From Helicobacter cetorum (GTDB lineage: Bacteria > Campylobacterota > Campylobacteria > Campylobacterales > BB28): DNA of 41,650 bases. Below the pieces are notes generated by a model that had not been told where the DNA came from, did no database searches, and saw only the letters and a program-made list of their open reading frames with translations. This document shows, in pieces, positions 1 through 8,633 of this stretch. Positions within the stretch are counted from its first letter, which is position 1, and each line of letters begins with the position of its first letter. Made by a program: the position numbers and the translations under genes. The stretch spans positions 1 through 41,650 of the forward strand of contig DZAZ01000007.1 of assembly GCA_022729755.1 (NCBI GenBank), in the 5' to 3' direction.

Positions 1-84
1 AAGGTAACAGTTGCGATGAGCATAAGCTTTTTTCGAAATGCTGTTTTGACAGGTTTGGGTAGAATAGACTTCTTGCAAAACTAA
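1..84 (+). CDS. C-terminal end of an unidentified protein (5' end outside window)
   Basis: Frame 1 is open from the first base to a TAA at 82-84 and gives a 27-residue tail with a hydrophobic-looking stretch (SFFRNAVLTGLGR). The last residues (IDFLQN) are encoded by the left arm of the inverted repeat at 65-168, so the original C terminus of this gene may have been replaced when that element inserted. It runs toward nuoA (convergent). I do not recognise the family, and the fragment is so short that it could be a chance open frame. Confidence 0.3.
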   Translation, partial: KVTVAMSISFFRNAVLTGLGRIDFLQN

Positions 85-168
85 AAAAATTAAAGTGGTT
101 TACAAATAAAATACACTTAAACTTGTTAGACTATCAATATCATTTAAATGAGTTTTGCAAGAAGTCTA
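65..168. mobile_element. MITE-like element with 18-bp perfect terminal inverted repeats
   Basis: TAGACTTCTTGCAAAACT at 65-82 is perfectly repeated in inverse orientation at 151-168, enclosing 68 bp of A+T-rich DNA with no ORF. A 104-bp element with perfect ends and no coding capacity is the size and form of a miniature inverted-repeat transposable element. The TTGCAAAA core resembles ends I associate with IS5-family elements, but that link is from memory. The ends begin and finish with TA, so a TA-type target site is possible. With a 68-nt loop it is a poor candidate for an ordinary terminator. Confidence 0.55.
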
Positions 169-232
169 ATATTATGTCAATTTTCTTTTCATAAAACACC
201 TTTTGTTAAATTTTAGCAGTTTTTTTTAATTT

Positions 233-589
233 TCAATTTAACACTTTTTTATTCAAGATATAAATAAGCCCTAAAACTAATATAAAAATAAAACTAAACA
301 TTTCAGCCACACCTATAAATCCAAGCTCGTGGATACTAACTGCCCACGGATACATAAAAATAATTTCCACATCAAAAAGTACAAATAAAATCGCAATTAA
401 ATAATATTTTATATTATATTGCTGTTTTGCACTCCCAATCATTTTTGAAATTCCACTCTCATAAGGCTCATTTTTTATGCTATTTTGATAGTTTTGTGGA
501 CCTATAAATTTTGTTAAATTAAAAATAACAGGTATTAAAATAGCAATTGACAATAATAAAATTATTGAAAAAATAACTTCCAAATTCAT
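233..589 (-). CDS. nuoA: NADH-quinone oxidoreductase subunit A
   Basis: Small membrane subunit of respiratory complex I. The 118-residue protein has three hydrophobic segments (about residues 4-27, 60-82 and 88-112) and the family signature loop 'NEPYESGI' after the first helix, followed by 'FDVEIIFMYPWA' in the second, both typical of NuoA/NdhC. The ORF track starts at a TTG at 601, but the ATG at 589 is preceded by a strong GGAGG at a proper distance and is preferred. That GGAGG lies inside the last codons of murE, and the ATG follows the murE stop by one base, so the two are cotranscribed. NuoA is normally followed by nuoB; here no nuoB lies within the 232 bases left, where an inserted repeat element sits instead. 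Being complex I-like, it could alternatively pair with a distant nuoB-N operon. Confidence 0.9.
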   Translation of the reverse strand: MNLEVIFSIILLLSIAILIPVIFNLTKFIGPQNYQNSIKNEPYESGISKMIGSAKQQYNIKYYLIAILFVLFDVEIIFMYPWAVSIHELGFIGVAEMFSFIFILVLGLIYILNKKVLN

Positions 590-590
590 T

Positions 591-1889
591 TTAACCTCCA
601 ATCACTTCTAACAACTCTTTTACCACCTCTTTATCACTAAAATGAAGTTTTTTATCGCCTATTATTTGATACTCTTCATCGCCTTTACCTAAAATTAAAA
701 GTACATCATTTTTATCTTGAATTTGCATTGCAAGTTTTATAGCCTCTTTTCTATCTTCAATAAGTGTCACTTTTTGGCTCTCTTTTATTCCACTTAAAAT
801 CTCTTGCATAATCTCTTTTGGATTTTCGCTTCTAGAATTATCGCTTGTAATAATTATTTTTTTAGCAAAAATTTCAGCAACTTTACCCATCAAAGCTCGT
901 TTGCTTCTATCTCTATCGCCTCCAGCTCCAAAAACTACGATTAAATTTTGATTTTTAAAACTATCCAAAACTTGTTTCATTCCATCAGGTGTATGAGCAA
1001 AATCTACGATTATAAGCGGTTTTTCACTCACAATTTCCATTCTACCACTTACACCTGCAAAATTTTCAACCACTTCACAAATCTCTTTTAAAGGCTTATT
1101 TGTGAGTATTTTAACTGCACTAATTCCCGCACATAAATTATATAAATTAAAAAGCCCATAGAGATTTGAGTAAAATGTTTCATTTTCTTCAAAAGCCTTA
1201 ATAACAGCACTTATTCCATCATTTAGCGAATAAGCCATAATTTTAAATACACTAGCACTCTCGATTGAATAAGTATAGGCATTTTTGAAATTAAATTGAA
1301 TATTTTTATCATCTTTATTTAGTAATTTTGGCGACTCATCTTCAAAAAAACTATTTTTTACATCAATATAATTTTGTAAAGTTTTATGATAGTCTAAATG
1401 GTCTTGAGTAATATTTGTGTGAATTTTAAGTGCAAATTCTAATCCCTCTATCCTCTCTTGTTCAATTGCGTGCGAACTAACTTCCATCACAAAAAAATCA
1501 CAATTTTGTTTTGAAGCAAAATCAATATTTGCATAAATTTCAATTAAAGCTGGAGTTGTGAGAGATTTCTCTTTAATTAACTCATCATTTACAAAAAAAC
1601 CTCTAGTCCCAAGTAGTGCGACTTTATAACCTAAATCCAATAAAAGTGAGTAAATTAAGGCTGTTGTTGTAGTTTTACCATTTGTACCTGTAACTCCGAT
1701 TATTTTTATATTTAAATTCAAAAAATCTTTTAAATCATAAGGTGTAAGCGAAATTTTCGCCCCAAATTCTCCAGCCTCTTTAATATATTTGCCAGAACTT
1801 TTAGTTATTAAAAAAGCTGTCTTTTCATCGCACTCTTTTGAATTATCACTGATATATTTAAACTCTTTTGCATTTACTTGTATTTTCAA
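591..1889 (-). CDS. murE: UDP-N-acetylmuramoyl-tripeptide synthetase (MurE)
   Basis: Mur ligase that adds the third amino acid (meso-diaminopimelate in Gram-negatives) to UDP-MurNAc-L-Ala-D-Glu in the cytoplasm. The 432-residue product is shorter than the roughly 490 of E. coli because the N-terminal domain is reduced, as in other Campylobacterota. The ATP-binding loop GVTGTNGKTTTT is at about residues 65-76, DFAHTPDGM marks the central/C-terminal junction, and the acceptor motif reads DNSRSENP where DAP-specific enzymes usually have DNPR. GKGDEEYQ replaces the common GKGHEDYQ. The start is a TTG: the upstream frame has no ATG before a stop, and GGAAG lies 7-8 bases before it. It is followed immediately by nuoA and preceded by rnr with a 26-base gap, so one minus-strand operon is likely. 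Confidence 0.92.
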   Translation of the reverse strand: MKIQVNAKEFKYISDNSKECDEKTAFLITKSSGKYIKEAGEFGAKISLTPYDLKDFLNLNIKIIGVTGTNGKTTTTALIYSLLLDLGYKVALLGTRGFFVNDELIKEKSLTTPALIEIYANIDFASKQNCDFFVMEVSSHAIEQERIEGLEFALKIHTNITQDHLDYHKTLQNYIDVKNSFFEDESPKLLNKDDKNIQFNFKNAYTYSIESASVFKIMAYSLNDGISAVIKAFEENETFYSNLYGLFNLYNLCAGISAVKILTNKPLKEICEVVENFAGVSGRMEIVSEKPLIIVDFAHTPDGMKQVLDSFKNQNLIVVFGAGGDRDRSKRALMGKVAEIFAKKIIITSDNSRSENPKEIMQEILSGIKESQKVTLIEDRKEAIKLAMQIQDKNDVLLILGKGDEEYQIIGDKKLHFSDKEVVKELLEVIGG

Positions 1890-1915
1890 TTTTTTACTTC
1901 CCCATAAATTTTATT

Positions 1916-3862
1916 TTATACATCAATTCCTCTATTTTCCACTACTTCCCCATAAATTCTTGCAGTTGCGATATTTACTTCAGTGATTTTTACTCTCAAG
2001 TGGTCAAAAAGTTCTATATTCTTTTCTCTAGGTAAAAATATTCTTGCTCCTGAAATCAACTCTCCTTCGATTTTTGCGATTGGAGTTCTATCTGGTTCAA
2101 CCAAAATCGCTTTTACAATTTTACCTATGTTTTCTTTTGCCCATCTAGCAAAAACTCTATCTAAAAAATCCCACTCAACTCTCATAGCTTCTCGCTCAAG
2201 TTCACTTACTTTCACAGTGACACTCTCCATATTTCTAAGCAAAAATTCTTCTTTTTTCACTTCACCTCTAATAATAGTTTTTAGTAATCTATGAAGTGTT
2301 AAATCTGAATATCGTCTAATAGGCGAAGTAAAATGGGTATAGTGAGTAAATCCAAGTCCAAAATGTCCAATATTGTGATAAGTGTAAGAGGCTTGTTTTT
2401 GGGCTTTAATAATTAATTTATCTACATATTTGGATAAATTTTTCTTTTTAGCTTCAACTTGAATTGCCTCTATTAATTCGTGAATTGAATGATTATGAAC
2501 ATTTGCAAAAATCCCAATAGTTGCCAAATCATTTAATAAATCTTCAATTTTTTCGCTGTCTGGTTCTTCGTGAGTTCTAAATATTCCAACTTTAAACATT
2601 TTCGCAGCAGCTTTATTTGCTAAAAGCATACAATCTTCAATCAATGAGTGCGATGGAGTTTCATCTTCAATTTTTACATCAACCAATTTAAACTCTGTAT
2701 CTAGCACCATTTTAACCTCATCAGAGCTAAAATCGTATCCTTTTTTTAATCTTGATTTTTTTAATTTTGAAGTAATTTCATATAGTGGTAATAAAAATTT
2801 TAAAATCTCTTTTTCAGCATCATCTAAATTTTCAAATTTATTAGCTAGAAATTCATCAACTCTCGCATAAGTAAAGCGTTTTTTAGAGTTTATTACTCCA
2901 TCAAAAAGTTCCTCTTTTTTGACATTAAAATTATCATCTAAGCTAATTTTAAAAATAAAAGCTAATCTATCTTCATTTGGTTTAAGTGAGCAAATATTTT
3001 CACTAAGTTTTCTAGGTAACATTGGAATTGCTTTGTGTGGAAAATAGATACTAAAACCTCGTTTATAAGCCTCTTTATCGATGTTTGAGTTAAGAGCTAC
3101 ATACTCACTTACATCAGCAATTGCAATATAGAGTTCTCTTTTTTCTACATCAAAATAAATTGCATCATCAAAATCTTTTGCATCATTTGGGTCAATTGTA
3201 CAAAAAGGAAGATGAGTTAAATCTCTTCTATCTAAATACATACTTTTATCTACATAATCGCCATAACTACTAGCTTCAGCTTCAGCTTCTTGGCTAAAGA
3301 ATTCACTTTTGTTAAATAGTGCTAATGAAATTTTTTCATCCACATTAGGCTCATCTAACACTCCCAAAACTTCGGTTATTGTAGATGTTTTATTATCTAT
3401 TTTTAAAACTGTATTTGGTGGAAGTTGTTTAAGCGATTTTTGAGTAGCATTAAGTTCAATTGCCATTTCACTTTTGACATTTATTCCAAAAATTCTATCA
3501 CTTATTTTAGTTAAATATACAACACTATATTCAAACTCCTTTTCCAAAATATAGACAACTTTTGCACTAGGTCGACCTTTTTTTCCAAAAATCCTTTTAG
3601 CAATTACTAAATCTTTTCTATTTGCACCATTTAAATCATCAAGCACTAAATCTTTTTGATTTTTGCCAATAATTTCTAAAAATCCTCTTCCACCTCTTGA
3701 AATATCAACTACTCCAACTCTATGTTTTTCATCAAATGTAATTTCGTGTTTTTTGTATTTAAGCACTTTTAATCTAACTAACTCATTTATCAATTCTTGG
3801 TCTTTTCGTGGAATATCTTTAGCATCAATCCCACGAATAAGCTTTATCATCAACTCTTTCAA
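1916..3862 (-). CDS. rnr: Ribonuclease R (RNB-family 3'-5' exoribonuclease)
   Basis: Processive 3'-5' exoribonuclease that degrades structured RNA. At 648 residues it is the short Campylobacterota form (E. coli RNase R has about 810). Visible parts are an N-terminal cold-shock-like RNA-binding region, the RNB catalytic core beginning 'CTIDPNDAKDFDDAIYFD' (acidic residues for two metal ions, near residues 220-240), the conserved 'FTSPIRRYSDL' near residue 525, and a C-terminal S1-like segment. The start is uncertain: TTG at 3862 has AAGG six bases upstream; ATG at 3850 has only a weak purine run. It lies 14 bases after the coiled-coil membrane protein gene and is cotranscribed with murE and nuoA. 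Confidence 0.92.
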   Translation of the reverse strand: MKELMIKLIRGIDAKDIPRKDQELINELVRLKVLKYKKHEITFDEKHRVGVVDISRGGRGFLEIIGKNQKDLVLDDLNGANRKDLVIAKRIFGKKGRPSAKVVYILEKEFEYSVVYLTKISDRIFGINVKSEMAIELNATQKSLKQLPPNTVLKIDNKTSTITEVLGVLDEPNVDEKISLALFNKSEFFSQEAEAEASSYGDYVDKSMYLDRRDLTHLPFCTIDPNDAKDFDDAIYFDVEKRELYIAIADVSEYVALNSNIDKEAYKRGFSIYFPHKAIPMLPRKLSENICSLKPNEDRLAFIFKISLDDNFNVKKEELFDGVINSKKRFTYARVDEFLANKFENLDDAEKEILKFLLPLYEITSKLKKSRLKKGYDFSSDEVKMVLDTEFKLVDVKIEDETPSHSLIEDCMLLANKAAAKMFKVGIFRTHEEPDSEKIEDLLNDLATIGIFANVHNHSIHELIEAIQVEAKKKNLSKYVDKLIIKAQKQASYTYHNIGHFGLGFTHYTHFTSPIRRYSDLTLHRLLKTIIRGEVKKEEFLLRNMESVTVKVSELEREAMRVEWDFLDRVFARWAKENIGKIVKAILVEPDRTPIAKIEGELISGARIFLPREKNIELFDHLRVKITEVNIATARIYGEVVENRGIDV

Positions 3863-3876
3863 ATCTTACCTTTTTT

Positions 3877-5028
3877 TTACTCGTCTCTTAATTGCAATCC
3901 ATCTGAATAAGTTTTCACTTGTTTTGTTGCTTTTGTATCTATTTTATTTTTTAAATTATCTTCAACTCTATCCATTTTATTAATAAACTCTTTTTTATTT
4001 TCACTTATATTTGCACTGATTTTTGAAAGTTTAGAGTTTAACTCATTTAATTGATTTGAGAGTGAATTTAATCTTTGATTGATATTTTTATCATCAAATT
4101 TAACCTCTTTAATAACCTCTTTTTGAATTGGAACACTTGGAGTTGGTGAAACTGGCATAATAGTTGTTGTTTTTGGCTCTTGAGCTTTTATTTCATTTAA
4201 TAGATTTTTAAACTCACTAATACTTTGATTTAAGTTTGCAATTTCGCTTTTTATTGCTTTTGCTTCATTTTCAAACATACTCGTATCAACTTTCACTTTT
4301 TCAGCATTTTGTGAAGTTTTAGTCGTTTGTGGTGAAGCTGGTACAATTCGCTCGATTATTTTAGTCGAACTACCATGTTTTGTTAAATCTTCCATAATTG
4401 TAAGCCCAAAATAGATAACAGCCGCTAAAGTTAAAATTATCATAAAAAATATAACTCTAAACAGTGAGTCGGTTGAAGCTTTTTTGCTCAAAATCGCTTT
4501 TTTGCTATCTTTTTCATCTTCAATCAACTCATTTTTAACATCACTATCATTTTTAGCTTTAGAAACATTAGAAATATTAGAGATATTTGAAATGCTTGTT
4601 TTTATCTCATCTAAATTGCCCTTAATATCTTCACTTTGAACTTTTATTTGACTTTTTAATTTTTCAAACTCTAAGTTAATATTTTCATTTACAACTTTGC
4701 CAATATCCCTATCTTTCAAAATTCCCAAACCAACTTTAAGCTCGTCAATTTTACTCTCTAATGGTTTTAAATCTATGCTGCTAGTATTCATATGATTAAT
4801 ACTTACTTCCTTCTTTTTTTCTTCTGTTTTTGAGGCGAAAAAATCATCTTTTGGATTAGTTTCAGAACTTCCACCAAAAAAATCATCTTTTACCTCTTTT
4901 TTAACCTCATTTTCTGCAAATCCAAAATTTAAATCATCATCATTTTCTTTTGGAGTTGAATCTATATTTTTTTTAGGTTCAAATACATCTTTTACCTCAA
5001 TCCCATCTTTATCAAAACTTATATGCAT
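3877..5028 (-). CDS. Single-pass membrane protein with periplasmic coiled coil, function unknown
   Basis: I do not recognise a characterised family. The 383-residue protein has an acidic, lysine-rich cytoplasmic N-terminal region with a repeated 'KDDFF' motif (residues about 50-70), a predicted coiled coil to about residue 165, one clear transmembrane helix 'VIFFMIILTLAAVIYFGL' near residues 195-212, and then a C-terminal half rich in heptad-like Leu/Ile/Asn and Lys/Glu, probably periplasmic. This layout resembles scaffold or envelope-tethering proteins. The ATG has AAGGTG upstream. It sits between the Memo gene (14-base gap) and rnr (14-base gap) in the same minus-strand operon, so expression is likely linked, but no functional inference is safe. 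Confidence 0.7.
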   Translation of the reverse strand: MHISFDKDGIEVKDVFEPKKNIDSTPKENDDDLNFGFAENEVKKEVKDDFFGGSSETNPKDDFFASKTEEKKKEVSINHMNTSSIDLKPLESKIDELKVGLGILKDRDIGKVVNENINLEFEKLKSQIKVQSEDIKGNLDEIKTSISNISNISNVSKAKNDSDVKNELIEDEKDSKKAILSKKASTDSLFRVIFFMIILTLAAVIYFGLTIMEDLTKHGSSTKIIERIVPASPQTTKTSQNAEKVKVDTSMFENEAKAIKSEIANLNQSISEFKNLLNEIKAQEPKTTTIMPVSPTPSVPIQKEVIKEVKFDDKNINQRLNSLSNQLNELNSKLSKISANISENKKEFINKMDRVEDNLKNKIDTKATKQVKTYSDGLQLRDE

Positions 5029-5042
5029 ACTAACACCTTTTT

Positions 5043-5834
5043 TTAATAAAAAATACTACTCATATAACCAACTACACGAGTTTTATCGCCACTTGCATCA
5101 GCACTAGTTCTATAATCTAAAATTTTAGATTTTAACTTCTGAATTTTTGCAACTTCAACTATTGCCTTTAGCCCTATTTTTCCACAAGCTTCACATCCAC
5201 TCTCCAAAATATTTAAATCTAGCTTTTCAACTCCATTTAAACAAAAATTATCAAGTTTATTCGCCTCTTTTAAATTATAAAAGTGACTTAAATCAGTGCT
5301 AATTATAATTAAATTATCATTATCATTTAATATAAACTCAATTATTTTGGATAAATCTCTATAATCGATATCTCCATAAACTAACTCAATCACTTTAATA
5401 TCAGCTAAATAATATTTTAAAAATGGCATTTGAGTTTCGCTACTATGCTCTTTGTGCGCTTCAGGATTGAATTTTATCTTATTAAAACTATTTTGCAATT
5501 TTTTTAAATATTGCAAATCTATCTCTAAATTTCCAAAAGGAGTTTCATAAAAATTAAACTCGCTTCCACTAATATAATTTAAATAAACCCTATGACTAGG
5601 ACCAATCACAATTGCTCGTTTTTTTGCTTTTAGTACTCTATAAGCAAAATTTGCACTAAAACCAGAATAAATATATCCAGCGTGTGGGCAAATTATAGCT
5701 TTTGGAGAAAGTTCTAATATTGATTTATCTTTTAGATATGTATCTATTGTGTTATTCCATTTTTTAATCATATCCTCAATTTCAAGTTTAGAATTTGGAT
5801 AAAACATTCCACTATGAACAGCTTTTCTCGTCAT
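5043..5834 (-). CDS. Memo-family protein (AmmeMemoRadiSam system protein B-like)
   Basis: The 263-residue product matches the MEMO1 family, relatives of non-haem-iron aromatic dioxygenases. Conserved pieces are 'CPHAGYIYSG' (residues about 48-57), 'IGPSHRVYL' (about 76-84), 'EHSSETQMPFLKYYL', 'ISTDLSHF' and a late 'CEACGK' cysteine pair; histidines and a cysteine at these places form the metal site in the family. Biochemical role in bacteria is unresolved. The start ATG has GGAT six bases upstream. It is transcribed divergently from a radical SAM gene with a shared -10 region. Members often sit with AMMECR1 and a radical SAM protein, but no AMMECR1 is seen here. Confidence 0.82.
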   Translation of the reverse strand: MTRKAVHSGMFYPNSKLEIEDMIKKWNNTIDTYLKDKSILELSPKAIICPHAGYIYSGFSANFAYRVLKAKKRAIVIGPSHRVYLNYISGSEFNFYETPFGNLEIDLQYLKKLQNSFNKIKFNPEAHKEHSSETQMPFLKYYLADIKVIELVYGDIDYRDLSKIIEFILNDNDNLIIISTDLSHFYNLKEANKLDNFCLNGVEKLDLNILESGCEACGKIGLKAIVEVAKIQKLKSKILDYRTSADASGDKTRVVGYMSSIFY

Positions 5835-5878
5835 TTTAATATCCTTTTAAATCAATTTAAAAATTTAATCTATTTTAA

Positions 5879-5886
5879 ATTATAAT
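5879..5886. promoter_or_regulatory. Palindromic -10 box, candidate divergent promoter
   Basis: ATTATAAT is its own reverse complement, so it provides a TATAAT hexamer on both strands: 5881-5886 toward the radical SAM gene and the mirror toward the Memo gene. Both start codons lie within 30-45 bases. No good -35 is visible, which is usual for Campylobacterota promoters, where the -35 is often replaced by A/T-rich periodicity. Confidence 0.4.
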
Positions 5887-5915
5887 AGCTTTTAATTTGC
5901 ATATCAAGGAGTTTT

Positions 5916-6824
5916 ATGAAATATATATTTGGTCCTATTGCTTCTCGTAGGTTTGGTTTGTCGCTTGGAATTGATTTAAGCCCTGATGAGAAAATTTGTA
6001 ATTTTGATTGTTTGTATTGTGAATTGCCTTCAGTTAAGCCAAAAGATAAACAAAGCAATCCCGCAAAATTAGAAGATATTTTAAAAGAGTTAAAAGAAGC
6101 TTTGATTAAATTTAATTATATTGATGTGATAACTATAACGGCAAACGGTGAGCCAACTTTATACCCATTTTTGAATGAGTTGATTGATGAGGTTAATAAA
6201 ATCAAAGACAATAAAAAAAGTTTAATTTTATCCAATGGTTCAACTATTTATAAAGATAAAATTCAAAAAGCACTTAAAAAGCTTGATATTGTAAAGCTTT
6301 CGCTTGATTGTGCTACTAATATTTGTTTTAAAAAACTTGATAGAGCCATTGAAATTGATATCGATAAAACAATTAATGGTATGATAAATTTTAAAAAAGA
6401 GTTTAAAAATTCTTTAATAATAGAAATTTTATTTGTAAAAAATATAAACGATAAAGAGAGTGAAATAAAAGCATTAAAAGAAGCACTTAAAAGAATAAAT
6501 CCTGATAGAATTGATTTAAATTCGATAGATAGACCTCCAGCTTATGAAGTTAAAGGTTTAAGTTATAATGAACTGTTTGAAATTGCTAAAAATTTTGAAG
6601 GTTTTAATATTTCGATTGCTTCAAGAAAAAATGAAAAAGTTATTAAAAGTGAATTTAGTGAAAGTGATATTTTAAATACAATTACAAAAAGACCTTTAAC
6701 ACAAAACGATGTAGATTTACTTTTTTGTGAAAAATCTAAAAAAAATCTTGAAGAGTTGTTAACTAAAAATATTTTGAGTGTTAAAAATATAGCAGGAGTT
6801 GATTTTTTTTGTAAAAACTATTGA
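5916..6824 (+). CDS. Radical SAM protein, COG0731/wyosine-synthase-like family
   Basis: A 302-residue radical SAM enzyme. The iron-sulfur cluster motif CX3CX2C is CNFDCLYC at residues 28-35; it is preceded by 'FGPIASRRFGLSLGIDLSP', a stretch typical of a bacterial family usually annotated as wyosine-related or as generic radical SAM. 'TANGEPTLYP' near residue 70 is the SAM-binding GEP-like motif. The substrate is unknown; bacteria lack wybutosine, so the usual name is probably misleading. AAGGAG precedes the ATG by four bases. It is divergent from the Memo gene and its stop overlaps the -35 of the tRNA-Asn promoter. The fold-family differs from the PflA-like radical SAM protein of the classical AmmeMemoRadiSam set. 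Confidence 0.8.
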   Translation: MKYIFGPIASRRFGLSLGIDLSPDEKICNFDCLYCELPSVKPKDKQSNPAKLEDILKELKEALIKFNYIDVITITANGEPTLYPFLNELIDEVNKIKDNKKSLILSNGSTIYKDKIQKALKKLDIVKLSLDCATNICFKKLDRAIEIDIDKTINGMINFKKEFKNSLIIEILFVKNINDKESEIKALKEALKRINPDRIDLNSIDRPPAYEVKGLSYNELFEIAKNFEGFNISIASRKNEKVIKSEFSESDILNTITKRPLTQNDVDLLFCEKSKKNLEELLTKNILSVKNIAGVDFFCKNY

Positions 6825-6849
6825 CAAATAAGAAAAATTCTTATATAAT
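6821..6849 (+). promoter_or_regulatory. Sigma-70 promoter of tRNA-Asn
   Basis: TTGACA (6821-6826) and TATAAT (6844-6849) are both perfect consensus with a 17-base spacer. The -35 overlaps the stop codon of the radical SAM gene. It is the only textbook -35/-10 pair I found in the window, fitting a stable RNA gene that starts 37 bases downstream of the -10. Confidence 0.85.
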
Positions 6850-6885
6850 TCCACCCACATTTAAAGAAACTTCTTTAAGTCTTAT

Positions 6886-6960
<75 letters not shown>

Positions 6961-7014
6961 CTTTTTAAATTAGATCCGATAAAATTTATTTAAATATTAG
7001 CTTAACTTAAGCAT

Positions 7015-7052
7015 CCTCCCCCCCCTTTTTTATTCTTTTTTTTCCCTTTTTT
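7015..7052 (+). repeat. Polypyrimidine tract containing a C8 homopolymer
   Basis: Between tRNA-Asn and the chemoreceptor gene lies a 38-base run made almost only of C and T (one A), with eight consecutive C at 7018-7025. It is the longest C or G homopolymer I noticed in this A+T-rich window. In Campylobacterota such tracts can slip during replication and switch genes on or off. Here it is about 100 bases before the chemoreceptor ATG, so any effect would be on transcription rather than on the reading frame. The remainder of 6961-7125 shows nothing else clear. Confidence 0.6.
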
Positions 7053-7125
7053 AAAGTTTTGTAATAATTTTTATGCTATTTTTTCATATTCACAATGTTT
7101 ATAAAGATTAAAAAAGGTAAAACCA

Positions 7126-8568
7126 ATGCAATATTTAAAACAAATAGATTTAAAATCTACTCTTTTTTTACTTTCATCGATTTTTGTATCAATTTATTTA
7201 ATTTTTTTCTTAAATCAAAATATTTTCGGAGCAATTGTAGTAATAATTTCAATTGTTATTTTTTTCATTCCTTTGGCAAAAAGTGATAACGATAAAGAAA
7301 CTTTAGAGTATATTTTAGATGTTACGATTGAAGCAGCAAATGGTCATTTATCCAAAAGAATTTCAATTGATGATGATAAAAGTATGATAGGTAAAATTGC
7401 TTGGGCGATAAATGATATGCTTGACCAAACTGAAGTAATTTTACGAGAAAGTAGAAACACAATTGATAGAGTAACTAAAGGGGAAATTTATAGAACAGTT
7501 TTTCCTGAAGGTTTACACGATGAGTTTAATACAACTTCTAAAACGATTAAAAGAGCTATTGAGGATATGTGTGATAATGTCGAAAATCAAAGAAGAGGCG
7601 AACTTTCTAAAGAGTTTGAAAAGTTAGGTGATGGAGTTAAGGGGAGTTTGGATGTAATTTCAAGAGATATTGAAAAAGGTAGTATGGAGGCTAGGGAAAT
7701 TTCTAATGAAATGTTAAAAATTTCAACTGAATCTAATCAAACTTTAAATGAAGTTAAAAATGTAAATGAAGAGTTGCATAAATTAAATATTATAATCAGT
7801 GATATGGCAGTTTCTATTAATGCACTTCACGAAAATGTATCTAATATCACTTCAATTATAAATTTAATTAAAGATATAGCCGAACAAACAAATTTATTGG
7901 CACTTAATGCCGCAATTGAAGCAGCAAGAGCTGGTGAACACGGTAGAGGGTTTGCAATTGTGGCTGATGAGGTTAGAAAATTAGCTGAACGAACTCAAAA
8001 AGCTACAAGTGAAATTTCAGTTACAATTAAAAATTTACAACAACAAACAAACGAAATTCAAACAAATTCTGACAATATAAATTCAATTGCAGGACACACA
8101 ACAGAAGTCATAAATGGCTTTGAAATAACAATAAATCACTTTAATCAAAATTTAGATAATGTCTCTGTAGTTGCTACAAAAAGTAGTGCTCAACTTTTTA
8201 TTGCTTTAGCGAAAATTGACCATATTTTTTATAAATCAAAAATTTATACAGCCGTTGTAAACGGAACAATAACAGATGATTTATTTATAGATTCACACCA
8301 GTGTGATTTTGGTCATTGGTATGAACTTGATGGAAAAGAAATATTTGGAGATACTAGAGCTTACAAAGAGATAGATGTGCCTCACCATCAAATTCACGAA
8401 TTAGTACAAGTAAATTTAGAGTGTGCAAAAGAGGGAAAATGTCACTTAATAGATAAAAAGTTAGAAGCAATTAAAAGATTTGAAAAAGTTGAAGAAGCTA
8501 GTAATAAACTTTTTGCTTTACTTGATAGTATGATAGAAGAGAAAGATTGGAAAATTCACTATAATTAA
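7126..8568 (+). CDS. Methyl-accepting chemotaxis protein with C-terminal CZB domain
   Basis: A 480-residue chemoreceptor. Two closely spaced transmembrane helices (about residues 10-29 and 33-50) leave almost no periplasmic part, so it should sense from the cytoplasm or membrane. A HAMP-like region follows (about 60-140), then the signalling tip '[39 protein letters not shown]' (quoted in pieces in the family) near residues 250-290. The C terminus is a CZB zinc-binding domain: H366, the HQCDFGHW motif with C393, and HHQIH (H420, H424) give the expected His/Cys/His/His ligands. CZB receptors respond to zinc and, in studied cases, to oxidants such as hypochlorite. AAGG precedes the ATG. A kinase gene follows after 65 bases. 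Overlapping ORF 7095-7286 is a shadow. Confidence 0.92.
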   Translation: MQYLKQIDLKSTLFLLSSIFVSIYLIFFLNQNIFGAIVVIISIVIFFIPLAKSDNDKETLEYILDVTIEAANGHLSKRISIDDDKSMIGKIAWAINDMLDQTEVILRESRNTIDRVTKGEIYRTVFPEGLHDEFNTTSKTIKRAIEDMCDNVENQRRGELSKEFEKLGDGVKGSLDVISRDIEKGSMEAREISNEMLKISTESNQTLNEVKNVNEELHKLNIIISDMAVSINALHENVSNITSIINLIKDIAEQTNLLALNAAIEAARAGEHGRGFAIVADEVRKLAERTQKATSEISVTIKNLQQQTNEIQTNSDNINSIAGHTTEVINGFEITINHFNQNLDNVSVVATKSSAQLFIALAKIDHIFYKSKIYTAVVNGTITDDLFIDSHQCDFGHWYELDGKEIFGDTRAYKEIDVPHHQIHELVQVNLECAKEGKCHLIDKKLEAIKRFEKVEEASNKLFALLDSMIEEKDWKIHYN

Positions 8569-8633
8569 TTCTAATAATTTAAGTAATTTTTATTTTGCCG
8601 ATTTTAAAGAGGAAATTATAAAAAAGGCTTATT

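Noticed and set aside
6961-7014. Terminator or integration site after tRNA-Asn
   Set aside because: No hairpin with T run and no repeat of the tRNA 3' end elsewhere in the window was found, so there is no evidence of an element integrated at the tRNA.
7095-7286. 63-aa plus-strand ORF overlapping the chemoreceptor start
   Set aside because: Out of frame with the clear chemoreceptor gene, which has a proper ribosome site and full-length domains.
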